Assembly: GCA_020719725.1 (NCBI GenBank)
Contig: DYPU01000012.1
Span: 1-45,827, forward strand
Source: Anaerolinea sp.
GTDB taxonomy: Bacteria > Chloroflexota > Anaerolineae > Anaerolineales > Villigracilaceae
Direction of reading: 5' to 3'
DNA: 45,827 nucleotides
This document shows, one piece after another, positions 36,784 to 45,640 of this stretch. The notes below the pieces were generated by a model. The model saw only the letters and a list, made by a program, of their open reading frames with translations. It was not told where the DNA came from and made no database searches. The translations under genes and the position numbers were made by a program. Numbering within the stretch: the first letter of the stretch is position 1; each line of letters opens with the position of its first letter.

Positions 36784-37404
36784 TTAACAGGGGACGCCGG
36801 TTAATTGGGCTTGTTGCAGACTGGTTAGTTTTTCTGCCAAATTCTGCCATTCGAGCCGAGTTCTGGCGGTGGCTGCCGAGAAGGCGTATTCAAAATCTGG
36901 GCGGGAGGGGTCGTCTTTGTTCATGTGGGCATGAGAATCTTTGGGGAGGTGTGGTAGCACCAGCGCTTGAGTCTGCGGCAGAAAACTGAGCAGTTCCAGG
37001 GGGTAGTATAAGCGCCCAGAGTGTAGACGTGGATCTGTTAAGCAGGATTCGAGCAACGGGTCGATTTGTTGCGGGGCGGCCTGTGGGTGAAGTTCACGCC
37101 ACAGAGCGGTGTAATTGGTGTGGGCGTAGAAATCCTGTACGGTGTGCGTCAGCCGCCCAAATTCAGCCCGCGCCAATTGAATTTGGCCTTGAGAAGTGGC
37201 TGTGATGGCATTATTACGGCAGGTTTTAATGTAAGCGTGCCCGGCCTGAAAGGAATTGCTGTCAAAATGAAAATGGTCATGGCCGATTTGGTATCGCAAG
37301 GCATCTTGCCCCAAATTGGCTGTAATGATCTCTTCGAGGGCTAAAGGGCTAAATTGGCGCTGAAGGGCAATTTGGGTGATTTGACGATGGTAAGCAGGTT
37401 TCAC
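36784..37404 (-). CDS. Putative metal-dependent hydrolase, HET-C / zinc phospholipase C-like
   Basis: A 206-residue protein with no signal peptide. It shows a cluster of potential metal ligands: His6, GHDHFHFD (41-48), RLTHTVQDFYAHTNY with His87, Asp91 and His95, and SHAHMNKDDP (157-166). The helical LTHTVQDFYAHTNY pattern resembles the HET-C and zinc-dependent phospholipase C-type families. Membership is inferred by motif only. It overlaps the adenylate cyclase gene by 4 bp and lies 46 bp before yqeY, so it is translationally coupled to the cyclase. Substrate and cellular location are unknown. Confidence 0.6.
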   Translation of the reverse strand: MKPAYHRQITQIALQRQFSPLALEEIITANLGQDALRYQIGHDHFHFDSNSFQAGHAYIKTCRNNAITATSQGQIQLARAEFGRLTHTVQDFYAHTNYTALWRELHPQAAPQQIDPLLESCLTDPRLHSGRLYYPLELLSFLPQTQALVLPHLPKDSHAHMNKDDPSRPDFEYAFSAATARTRLEWQNLAEKLTSLQQAQLTGVPC

Positions 37405-40160
37405 TTGAGGCCTTTAAGCAAATAAGGTTGAACGGCCTGGCTGCGGCCCTTGACGATAAAGGATTCCATTTGAACAGCTTCGACCTGGTTTTGGACGATT
37501 TCGTAGGTGCTGTTTTGGATGAAGATTTGGCCGGGTTGGGCGCTGGCTTGCAGGCGTTGCGCGAGATTGACGGTATCACCGATGGCCGTGTAATTAAACA
37601 GTTGGCTGGTTCCTACATTGCCGACCATAGCATAACCAGTTGTAACGCCTACGCGAAAAATACGATGAAAAGCGGGGTTTTCAAAGCGTTGATGGGCTTC
37701 TTGGGTGCGCTGAACCAGGTTGATGGCAGCGCGGCAGGCCCGTAAGGCGTGGTCAGATTGAACATCGGGGCTGTTCCAGATTGCCATGACGGCGTCACCC
37801 ATGAATTTGTCGAGCGTGCCTTCTTGTTCGAGGATGCAATGGGCGGCAATGTCGAGGTAGCTGTTGAGAACCGAGAAGACATCTTCTGGAATGTTGCTTT
37901 CGCTGAAGGATGTGAAGCCTGAAAGATCTGCAAATAGGATGGTGATGAGGGTGCGCGCGCCATCCAGATCGAGTCCGGCCGGGTTGGAAAGCAGGCGATC
38001 ACGGACGCGCGGGGCGACGACCCGGCCAAAGGTGGCGTGGATGACTTCGCGCTCTTTTTCGAGTTTGCGGGTTTCTGTCAGGTCTTCAAAGACGATGGTT
38101 GCGCCTTTTGTGGCGAGGTGGGCATCTTTGAGTGGGGAAGCAGAGAGGCGCAGGACAATATCGCCTCGGGCTTGCAAGGTGGGGGTAAATTCCTGTCCGT
38201 GGGCGGTTTGGCCGTTTTGGACAACGTTTTTTGCCATTTTCTCGAGGGTCATACCAGGCAGGGCCACCTGGAGCGGTTGTCCGATAATCTTTTTGAGCGG
38301 AATGCCGAGAATGCTTTCGGCGGCGTTGTTGAAGAGGGTGACTTTGTTATCGACATCGGTGGTGATAATGCCAGTGGCGACGGAGGAAAAGATGTCGTCC
38401 ATCAGGTTTTTCATTTCGAGGGTCTCATCGAGGGTATGGCGCAGGTTTTGAAAAAGACGCGCGTTTTCAAGAGCCAGGGTCGATTGTCCGGCGACTGCGG
38501 TGAGAAATTCGAGGTCGTCGCTGGTGTAGGGATCGCCAGAACGCCGCCGTCCAAGCGCCATAAAGCCGATCAGGCGGCCTTCATAGCGCAGGGGAACAAA
38601 CACCTGGCAATCAATGGCTTCTTTTTCCAACTCAGGGTGTATTTGGCTTTCGGGGGCCAACCAAAGTGGGTGGACGGCTTTTGCCAGGAGGCGCGGTAAA
38701 GGGTCTTCGGGGCGAAAGAGTTGGTCGGTAAAAAACTGCGAGGCGAAGGGGACATAGGCCTGGCGGTCGTCTTCATACAAGAAGACAATAAATTTTTCGA
38801 GAGCGAGGGCTTTGTCCAATTCGGTTTGAAGCAGGTTGATGGTCAGGTCTATATCGGGTGAAACAACCAGGCTTTGCGAAAGGCTGGTAAGAATGCGGCG
38901 GTAATCGGCCTGGGAGCGGTAAAAAACGCGATCAATGCCGCGCTGAATGAGGTTGTGCAAGGGCTGAAAAGCAATGACAAGAGCTAAAACATAGGCGGCA
39001 ACTACAAACGGATCATTGGCTTGGACGATTTGCTGAAAAATGTAGGAAGCGGCAGTAAGCATGATGAAGAAAAGCATCAGCGAAGCGCCGGTTGTGAGTA
39101 CATAGGTTAGGGCGCGGCTCAGCCAACGGTCTACGTCCAATAGACGGTAGCGCAAAATGGCGTAAGTGACCGAAAGCGGAAGAAGGATGAGGGGCGGGAA
39201 AAGGAATTCAGCGCGAAATTCTGGCACAGTCCCCTGAAAGCCAATTGGGACAAGATAAATGACAAAGATTGGCAAAAAAGCCAACAGAGCGCCAAAGATG
39301 ATGACGCGGCTTTGCTGGCGAACCATGGGGGAGCTGTTGCCAATGACTCGACCTGTGAGCGTAGCCAAAAAAGATAAGATGCCAAAAGCAATTAAAACAT
39401 AGCCCCAGCGCCACGAATCGATGTAGCTCAAGGGGCTGGGAGGTAGAAAAATATCGCGGGTGATGACCAGGCTTAGAAAAAGCCCAATTAAGAAGGGGAA
39501 TAAGCGCAAAAAAGGCCAGCGGCGGACGATTCCAAGTTCTTGTGGAAACATGGCCGCCAGGTAGCCCAGCGCGGCTCCGGCTGCAGGGAGGCTAAGCGCC
39601 CATAAAAGCACGACATGGTGGGTGGTGTTCATATCTAAAAACGTGGAGGTGAGCACCGTGACCGACGAGACGAAAATGACAAAAGCGCGGGTGGGCCGAA
39701 AATCGGGGCGTAAACGATAGGCCCACAAACCAATCGCCAAAAAAGTAAACCCAACCAGATAAGGGATGATGAAAAGCGAAAGCAAATCGGTAAATTGAGC
39801 ATGAACCGGGGTAAAGGGCAGGGTAAAATTGCGGCCCATTGAAGCGCGATAAAAAGTTGCCATCATGGCCTGGCTGCCGTTTTGACGCAAAAAAACACTC
39901 ATTTCGGCGGCTGTGCCAATGGGCTGATTATTGATGCGCAATAGTTGGTCGGCCCATAGTAAGCCGTTTAGCCGCCCTTGCCAGCCATCCCCACTAATCT
40001 GGCTGATAACATTATTGGGTTCGATGAGAAAGCCGATAAAGGGCGTGTTGTACCATTGCCAGGCCCAAAGTGGCGTAAGGATAAGCATTGCCAAAGCCAG
40101 GCTCAAAAAAGCCAGCGGGATAATATGGGATTTCCAATCTTTTCGGAGCGCCAAAAACAT
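37401..40160 (-). CDS. Membrane adenylate cyclase with GAF and PAS domains (class III)
   Basis: Multi-domain sensor of 919 residues. After a first helix (about 14-34) there is an external segment (about 40-118) with a PDZ-like pattern (LLWADQLLRINNQPIG). A block of about nine hydrophobic helices (about 125-400) follows. The cytosolic part holds a GAF domain (about 425-570), a PAS domain (about 583-698) and a class III cyclase domain (about 735-905). Catalytic residues: metal-binding Asp745 (FADLSGFT) and Asp789; substrate Lys785 (DKFMGDA), Asp862 and Asn865 (IGDTVNLAQRL), Arg869. The Lys/Asp pair favours ATP. GGAGA precedes the ATG. Possible first gene of a six-gene run. Confidence 0.92.
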   Translation of the reverse strand: MFLALRKDWKSHIIPLAFLSLALAMLILTPLWAWQWYNTPFIGFLIEPNNVISQISGDGWQGRLNGLLWADQLLRINNQPIGTAAEMSVFLRQNGSQAMMATFYRASMGRNFTLPFTPVHAQFTDLLSLFIIPYLVGFTFLAIGLWAYRLRPDFRPTRAFVIFVSSVTVLTSTFLDMNTTHHVVLLWALSLPAAGAALGYLAAMFPQELGIVRRWPFLRLFPFLIGLFLSLVITRDIFLPPSPLSYIDSWRWGYVLIAFGILSFLATLTGRVIGNSSPMVRQQSRVIIFGALLAFLPIFVIYLVPIGFQGTVPEFRAEFLFPPLILLPLSVTYAILRYRLLDVDRWLSRALTYVLTTGASLMLFFIMLTAASYIFQQIVQANDPFVVAAYVLALVIAFQPLHNLIQRGIDRVFYRSQADYRRILTSLSQSLVVSPDIDLTINLLQTELDKALALEKFIVFLYEDDRQAYVPFASQFFTDQLFRPEDPLPRLLAKAVHPLWLAPESQIHPELEKEAIDCQVFVPLRYEGRLIGFMALGRRRSGDPYTSDDLEFLTAVAGQSTLALENARLFQNLRHTLDETLEMKNLMDDIFSSVATGIITTDVDNKVTLFNNAAESILGIPLKKIIGQPLQVALPGMTLEKMAKNVVQNGQTAHGQEFTPTLQARGDIVLRLSASPLKDAHLATKGATIVFEDLTETRKLEKEREVIHATFGRVVAPRVRDRLLSNPAGLDLDGARTLITILFADLSGFTSFSESNIPEDVFSVLNSYLDIAAHCILEQEGTLDKFMGDAVMAIWNSPDVQSDHALRACRAAINLVQRTQEAHQRFENPAFHRIFRVGVTTGYAMVGNVGTSQLFNYTAIGDTVNLAQRLQASAQPGQIFIQNSTYEIVQNQVEAVQMESFIVKGRSQAVQPYLLKGLK

Positions 40161-40298
40161 GGGTGATCTCTCCTTACTGTATCTTCTTCAATTATTATAG
40201 CGCTTCCCGCTCTATCTGCGACAGAGTAACCAAGCTATTATTATAAAAAGTACCCATCAGAGCGGTTGTTTACAGGCTTGCAATGCTAGACGTTAAGT

Positions 40299-40304
40299 TA
40301 TAAT
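40299..40304 (+). promoter_or_regulatory. Possible -10 element of the NBR1-Ig lipoprotein gene
   Basis: A consensus TATAAT lies about 37 bp before the start codon. The nearest -35-like word, TTGCAA at 40278-40283, is only 15 bases upstream, so the promoter call is tentative. Confidence 0.4.
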
Positions 40305-40340
40305 CAGCCGACGGGAAATTTGCCCGGAATGGAGGTTTTT

Positions 40341-41075
40341 ATGTTTCAAACCAAACGCGTTACTTTTTTTGTGTTTATGATTGCGGCAATGTCGCTTCTG
40401 GGAGCCTGCACCATCGGCCAGGCCCCTGCCGCAACGCCAACCGCCCTGGATGTCAATGCCATTTATACCAGCGCCGCCGAGACCGCCCGCGCCCAAATGA
40501 CAGACATCGCGTCCTTGGCAACCGCCACCCTACCGCCAACAGCAACCACCGCGCCAACTGAAATTTCCACCCAGGCACCCTTGGTTCAGGTCACAATTTC
40601 AGTGGAGACCACCCCACTCAACACGCCCGATCCGTTGGTGATTGGCGCTTCACCAACCCTGGCTGGCTTGCTGGCGACGATTACTCCCATCCCTACGCTG
40701 GGAGCGGCCTCTGGCACGAGCACTGGCCCCATTTGTAGTAATTATGTCTTTGAAGGTGATATTACAATCCCAGATGGAACTCAGTTTAAAGCTTGGGAAA
40801 AATTTACAAAAATTTGGGCTTTGCGTAACACCGGTGTTTGTACCTGGGATGAAGGGTACTCCTTTCGAAATTTTGCCGGGGCCTCGCTTAATGGGGATAC
40901 CTACACCATCCAGAGTTCAGATCAGTTTGTTGCGCCTGGCGAGGGGATTAACATAGGCATCAAAATGTACGCGCCTGGCGAACCTGGTCAATATGTTAGC
41001 CACTGGACGATGTTTGATGACAAAAACCAGTCCTTTGGGTTTGGGGTAACTGTTGTAATTGAAGTTGTTAAATAA
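40341..41075 (+). CDS. Lipoprotein with NBR1-like immunoglobulin domain
   Basis: Exported lipoprotein of 244 residues. The ATG at 40341 with GGAGG at 40331-40335 is chosen; an upstream in-frame TTG has no site. The signal peptide ends at LLGAC. A linker rich in Thr, Pro and Ala (about 25-125) leads to a C-terminal domain (about 130-244) with FTKIWALRNTGVCTWDEGY, VAPGEGINIGIKMYAPGEPG and YVSHWTMFDD, the pattern of the NBR1-like Ig (next-to-BRCA1 central) domain seen in secreted bacterial proteins. Role unknown; probably surface-exposed. It ends near two hairpins, one of which covers the stop codon. Confidence 0.82.
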   Translation: MFQTKRVTFFVFMIAAMSLLGACTIGQAPAATPTALDVNAIYTSAAETARAQMTDIASLATATLPPTATTAPTEISTQAPLVQVTISVETTPLNTPDPLVIGASPTLAGLLATITPIPTLGAASGTSTGPICSNYVFEGDITIPDGTQFKAWEKFTKIWALRNTGVCTWDEGYSFRNFAGASLNGDTYTIQSSDQFVAPGEGINIGIKMYAPGEPGQYVSHWTMFDDKNQSFGFGVTVVIEVVK

Positions 41076-41084
41076 CAACTTCAA
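41059..41084. repeat. 12-bp inverted repeat spanning the stop codon
   Basis: TTGAAGTTGTTA at 41059-41070 and TAACAACTTCAA at 41073-41084 are exactly complementary with a 2-base centre. The TAA stop codon (41073-41075) is inside. It is directly followed by the terminator at 41090-41132. Confidence 0.8.
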
Positions 41085-41089
41085 AATCA

Positions 41090-41132
41090 AAACAAAAAAG
41101 GTGTCTCGTAAGCCGAGACACCTTTTTTGTTT
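41090..41132. terminator. Bidirectional terminator after the NBR1-Ig lipoprotein gene
   Basis: Arms 41090-41108 and 41114-41132 are complementary (core AAAGGTGTCTCG/CGAGACACCTTT) with a 5-base loop, flanked by A and T runs. It separates the convergent metalloprotease gene. Confidence 0.93.
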
Positions 41133-41142
41133 GAACGAAATG

Positions 41143-43122
41143 CTATTTGACTTCTACGGAATAAACGCCGTCTTCACGAGTGAACCGAGTGGTTCCACTA
41201 ACCACCAGAATCACTTCATCCACCGCGCCACCCAGGCTAAGTGGGATTTCGACAGTTTGGTCGGCAGGAACGAGGATGTTTTCTACGGTGGTGGTATCGC
41301 CCCGGCTAATCAGCGCCAGGCGAAAGGTTTGCGGCAGCAGGTTTTGAACCCGGGCAAATCCCGCAGCATTCCAGCCGCCGTCATCACTTTCAAAATCGCT
41401 GAAATAATTAATAGCGGGAATGCTGACATCATCGAGCAGAAAGCCTTCGCCATTGACGGCGGCGTCTGTCACATACTCGAAGCGAAGGAGCACCTTCTGA
41501 CCGGCAAATTGTGAAAGGTCTACCGTTTCTTTAAACCAACCACCGCTCAGGCCATTGTAGCCCCACCCATAGGAATTGCCCGATGGGTCTTCGGCGGTTC
41601 CCGCTGGGGTGAGAATAATCTGCCAGGTTTGGCCGCCATCGGTGGAGGCCATCAGATAAAGATAATCGTAATCTTCTTCCAGGTCGTACCACGTTTGATA
41701 GCTAATTTCAATGGGGGAGTCCGCAGCGCTAAAGTCAAATTCCTGCGTCAATACCATATCAGATTCGTCGCCTTTGTTAGACCAAAAAGCATATTTGCCA
41801 GAATAAGCGTCTATGGGCAGCAAGCCAGTTTGCGTAGAACCTTCAAAGTGCAGGGTGTAATCACCCGCGCAGGTAATTTTGATATAGTCTGCGCCATATT
41901 GGTTGACAGTCCGTCCATCCAACAGGGTCGGACAGGATTTAATGCTCTCGGTGGCTTTGGCTTGCGGAGCTTTGGCATAACGCAGATAGACGTAGCGGCC
42001 ATCACCGACGGTTTTATCGCCCAAATAGTTGGCAACCACCCAATCCAGAAAAAAATCGTCGGCCTGAGTCAGTTGTCCAGTCAGAGGGTCAATGGCGTTA
42101 ATATCGCGCAAAACAGTATCGACGCTATCCAGCCCATTTTCTGGGTGACGCACCAGCGCTTTGGTGGCGTCTTCACCAAAACGGTCGAGAAAGTAGGATG
42201 TAAATAAAAACCCGGCTCCATAGTGGGGTGTCGTGGCGTCTGAATCATTGGGCCAATCGGTCAGTTGCAGGTCTGGGTTGGAAATAAAAGATCGGTCAAA
42301 CCCGCCGGCATTGTAGCCATTTAGCAGGGTTGCCAGTTCGGAAAAGCCTTCGTTGAGCCAGGATGTTTCATTGGGGTCTTGTGACCAGTGAATCATGTGT
42401 TGAAATTCGTGGGCCAGCACGCCGTAGGTGAATTCATCATCAAATTGGACAGTATTGACGTTGAATAAGAACATTTCATGCGCATTGGAATACTCGTGGG
42501 CCAGTGGGTGAACTGCATCTGCCGATGAAAAATAACCAGCCAGGGAATTTCCTAATCCGCTGGCATAGACAACATAAATATGCGGGTCGCCATCAATGCC
42601 AGGGCTAGATTCGCTGCCAAAAAATTCGCGGTTGGTTGGGTAAATTTTAGTGTCAAAGGCTTCTGCCAGGGCCTTCAGGTCTTTTTCATCATAACGAACG
42701 TCATTTTCCAGCCAAAAATAGGCGCTGGGAGTGACATATCGCAAAGTGGCTTGAATTTGGAAATTCTCGTTGGTATCTCCATTGGTAACCCAAAAATCGA
42801 GGCTATCTCCTTTTTGATAGGGGCCGCTGGGATAAATTGCGGGAATTTTTGTTTTGCCCTCCAGCCGCTCGGCCAGGCCAGCAATATCGCTGACCGGGAC
42901 GATGGTATTTTCTAGCGTGGTCAGGGTGTCGAGGGGAATGTCTTCGACTGGGGTGCGGGTCAGCGCTACCGGGGTAATAGCGCTGGATTGTTCTTTATCA
43001 TATTGGTAAAGCCCATAGGCTCCAACACCAGCTACTGCCACAACAATGCAGCAACAACACAAAATAATGGCAATGACGCTGGCAATGACAATGGAAGGCG
43101 ACCAAAAACTTTTTGTCTGCAT
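41143..43122 (-). CDS. Membrane-anchored zinc metalloprotease (HExxH, gluzincin-like)
   Basis: A 659-residue protein with an N-terminal hydrophobic helix (about 10-37) that contains four consecutive cysteines (residues 22-25). The large extracytoplasmic part holds the zinc motif HEFQH at 238-242 and a downstream Glu258 in WLNEGFSE, the usual third ligand. A C-terminal region (about 400-659) is beta-rich and resembles the MAM/immune-inhibitor-A-like domains of M6 peptidases (FWSNKGDESDMVLTQEFD, LRFEYVTDAAVNGEGFLLDDV). Secretion is by the N-terminal anchor; no lipobox is obvious. Gene lies after the clpC terminator. Natural substrate unknown. Confidence 0.85.
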   Translation of the reverse strand: MQTKSFWSPSIVIASVIAIILCCCCIVVAVAGVGAYGLYQYDKEQSSAITPVALTRTPVEDIPLDTLTTLENTIVPVSDIAGLAERLEGKTKIPAIYPSGPYQKGDSLDFWVTNGDTNENFQIQATLRYVTPSAYFWLENDVRYDEKDLKALAEAFDTKIYPTNREFFGSESSPGIDGDPHIYVVYASGLGNSLAGYFSSADAVHPLAHEYSNAHEMFLFNVNTVQFDDEFTYGVLAHEFQHMIHWSQDPNETSWLNEGFSELATLLNGYNAGGFDRSFISNPDLQLTDWPNDSDATTPHYGAGFLFTSYFLDRFGEDATKALVRHPENGLDSVDTVLRDINAIDPLTGQLTQADDFFLDWVVANYLGDKTVGDGRYVYLRYAKAPQAKATESIKSCPTLLDGRTVNQYGADYIKITCAGDYTLHFEGSTQTGLLPIDAYSGKYAFWSNKGDESDMVLTQEFDFSAADSPIEISYQTWYDLEEDYDYLYLMASTDGGQTWQIILTPAGTAEDPSGNSYGWGYNGLSGGWFKETVDLSQFAGQKVLLRFEYVTDAAVNGEGFLLDDVSIPAINYFSDFESDDGGWNAAGFARVQNLLPQTFRLALISRGDTTTVENILVPADQTVEIPLSLGGAVDEVILVVSGTTRFTREDGVYSVEVK

Positions 43123-43159
43123 AATAGTCTCTCTCTTTCTTAGAGCATTTTACTTTAAT

Positions 43160-43194
43160 AAAAAAAGAGCGCAAGGGTCTTATTTCTTGCACTC
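43160..43194 (-). terminator. Rho-independent terminator of clpC
   Basis: On the minus strand GAGTGCAAG (43194-43186) pairs with CTTGCGCTC (43175-43167), with one G-U pair and a 10-base loop, followed by seven Ts (43166-43160). Confidence 0.9.
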
Positions 43195-43216
43195 TCGGCT
43201 TGGGTTTAATTTTTTG

Positions 43217-45640
43217 TTACAAGAAAATGATTTTATCTTCGGCCACATCCACTCGCACGACGCCGCCCTGAGTAAATTTTCCGCCGAGCAATTCCATTGA
43301 AAGCGGGCTTTCAATAAATTTTTGGATGGCTCGACGCAGCGGGCGCGCGCCAAAGGCCGCGTCGTAGCCTTGTTTGGCAAGCCAGGTGCGCGCAGCCGGG
43401 CTAAGAGTGACACTAATTTTGTACTCATCCAGCCGTTTTTGAACTTCTTGCATCTGCAAGTCTACAATGTATTCCATTTGCTCAACCGTGAGAGCCGAGA
43501 ACATGATGATTTCGTCGATACGGTTCAAAAATTCTGGGCGGAAAGTGCCCTTAAGAGCGCGTTCAATCTTATCGTGCGAATCGCGCTCATCGTCATTATC
43601 ATTGCGCTGTAAAAATCCCAACGCGCCACTTTTACGCACAAACTCGGTGCCAAGGTTCGAAGTCATAATAATGACGGTATTGCGAAAATCGACGACATTG
43701 CCCTGCCCATCTGTCAGACGGCCATCATCCAAAATTTGCAAAAGCGAATTCCAGACTTCAGGATGGGCTTTTTCGACTTCGTCGAACAAGACCACGCGAT
43801 ACGGGCGGCGGCGGACGGCTTCGGTCAACTGTCCACCCTCCTCGTAGCCCACATAGCCAGGAGGCGCGCCAAACAATCGGCTGGCGGTATGCTGTTCACG
43901 GTACTCAGACATATCGATACGCACCATGGCATCTTCATCATCAAACATAAACCAGGCCAGGGCTTTGGCAAGCTCGGTCTTGCCCACCCCTGAAGGCCCA
44001 ATAAAAATAAATGAGCCAATCGGACGAGACGGGTCTTTTAGCCCGGAACGCGCCCGGCGAATGGCATCGCTAATCGCATGAATGGCTTCGCTTTGGCCGA
44101 TGATGCGCTCATGCAGGCGGTCTTCCATTTGCAAGAGCTTTTGGGCTTCAGTTTCCATCATCTGCGTCAGGGGGATGCCTGTCCATTGGTGAACAACTTC
44201 AGCAATATCTTGGACATCAACGACTTCGTCAATATGGTGCTCACGCTCCCACTGGTCGCGCAAAACTTTATATTCGCCCTCAATGCGTAATCGTTCCGAT
44301 TTCTTTTGAGCGGCGCGTTCGTATTCGCGGGCAATTCCAGCCTGTTCTTCTTCGGCTGCCAGGCGGTCGATTTCGTTTTTCATACTTTTAAGCTCAGGCG
44401 GCATGGAATAAAGCGCCACCCGCAGCTTAGCCGCCGCCTCATCCATCAAATCGATGGCCTTATCAGGCAGGTGACGGTCCGTCACATAGCGATCGGCCAA
44501 TTGGGCGGCAGCTTTTAGCGAATCGTCAGAAAAACGTACTTTATGGTGAGCCTCGTAGCGGTCGCGCAAGCCCATCAGCATTTGGATGGTATCGCTCACG
44601 GTAGGTTCATCCACATAAATTGGAGCAAACCGCCGTTCCAGGGCCGGGTCTTTTTCAATATGTTTATGGAATTCATCCAGCGTCGTCGCGCCAATACATT
44701 GCAATTCGCCACGCGCCAGAGCCGGTTTGAGCATATTAGAAGCATCCATAGCACCCTGAGCCGCGCCCGCGCCAACCACCGTGTGCAACTCATCAATCAT
44801 CATGATGATGTCACCCTGCGAGTGCTGCACTTCCTCGATGACAGCTTTCAGCCGCTCTTCAAACTCACCGCGAAACCGCGACCCGGCAATCATCGCACCT
44901 AAATCGAGCGCCACCACTTTTTTGCCAGAAAGAATCTCCGGTACATCGTTACTTGCAATTTTTTGGGCCAACCCCTCCACAATGGCGGTTTTCCCCACCC
45001 CAGCCTCGCCGATCAGAACCGGGTTATTCTTGGTACGACGTGAAAGCACCTGAATCAGGCGTAAAATCTCGTTATCGCGGCCAATCACCGGGTCCAGTTT
45101 CCCTTCTCGAGCCATCTGCGTCAGGTCTCTGGAGTATTTTTCAAGGGTACGGTAGCGGGTTTCGGCTTGCGGGTCAGTCACCCGCTGCCCACCGCGCAAT
45201 TGTTGCACCGACTCGTAAACCCGGTCGCGGGTAATGCCCGTCGTTTCCAAAATTCGAGCAACAGGAGTATTGCGTTCCGTCAAAATGGCTAAAAAGATAT
45301 GTTCCGTCGAGATGTACTCATCCTTTAACCGATTGGCTTCCTCGTTGGCAACATCAATAATCCGCTTAACACGCGGTGTAATAAAAATTTGGCCCGCGCC
45401 GCCGCCAAAAATATTCGCTTTGGGGCTGGCGCGCAGGGTGGCATCCAGTCTATCGGCCAAAGCCTGGGCATTTACACTAAGATTTTCAAGAATCTGCGGA
45501 ATAACGCCCCCCGGCTGCTCAATCAACGCCAATAAAATATGTTCGGTATCAATCTGATTATGCCCATAGCGTTGAATAATCTCGGCTGCACGCTGGGCAG
45601 CCTCCTGAGCGCGTTCTGTAAAACGGTCAAATCGCATCAT
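43217..45640 (-). CDS. clpC: ClpC-type AAA+ unfoldase (Clp protease ATP-binding subunit)
   Basis: Hsp100 unfoldase of 807 residues. Two Clp_N repeats occupy residues about 1-145. The first AAA+ module has Walker [10 protein letters not shown] (211-219) and the second [10 protein letters not shown] short central region with [20 protein letters not shown] fits the UVR/middle segment of ClpC rather than the long coiled coil of ClpB. The end has the C-terminal D2-small domain ([14 protein letters not shown]). I start at 45640: AAGGA lies about 12 bp upstream, and the open frame back to a TTG at 45646 is less likely. No ctsR, mcsA or mcsB gene is adjacent. Confidence 0.96.
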   Translation of the reverse strand: MMRFDRFTERAQEAAQRAAEIIQRYGHNQIDTEHILLALIEQPGGVIPQILENLSVNAQALADRLDATLRASPKANIFGGGAGQIFITPRVKRIIDVANEEANRLKDEYISTEHIFLAILTERNTPVARILETTGITRDRVYESVQQLRGGQRVTDPQAETRYRTLEKYSRDLTQMAREGKLDPVIGRDNEILRLIQVLSRRTKNNPVLIGEAGVGKTAIVEGLAQKIASNDVPEILSGKKVVALDLGAMIAGSRFRGEFEERLKAVIEEVQHSQGDIIMMIDELHTVVGAGAAQGAMDASNMLKPALARGELQCIGATTLDEFHKHIEKDPALERRFAPIYVDEPTVSDTIQMLMGLRDRYEAHHKVRFSDDSLKAAAQLADRYVTDRHLPDKAIDLMDEAAAKLRVALYSMPPELKSMKNEIDRLAAEEEQAGIAREYERAAQKKSERLRIEGEYKVLRDQWEREHHIDEVVDVQDIAEVVHQWTGIPLTQMMETEAQKLLQMEDRLHERIIGQSEAIHAISDAIRRARSGLKDPSRPIGSFIFIGPSGVGKTELAKALAWFMFDDEDAMVRIDMSEYREQHTASRLFGAPPGYVGYEEGGQLTEAVRRRPYRVVLFDEVEKAHPEVWNSLLQILDDGRLTDGQGNVVDFRNTVIIMTSNLGTEFVRKSGALGFLQRNDNDDERDSHDKIERALKGTFRPEFLNRIDEIIMFSALTVEQMEYIVDLQMQEVQKRLDEYKISVTLSPAARTWLAKQGYDAAFGARPLRRAIQKFIESPLSMELLGGKFTQGGVVRVDVAEDKIIFL

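Noticed and set aside
38037-38699. 220-codon plus-strand open frame opposite the adenylate cyclase
   Set aside because: It lies within the GAF/PAS coding region of a well-supported gene and lacks a start signal.
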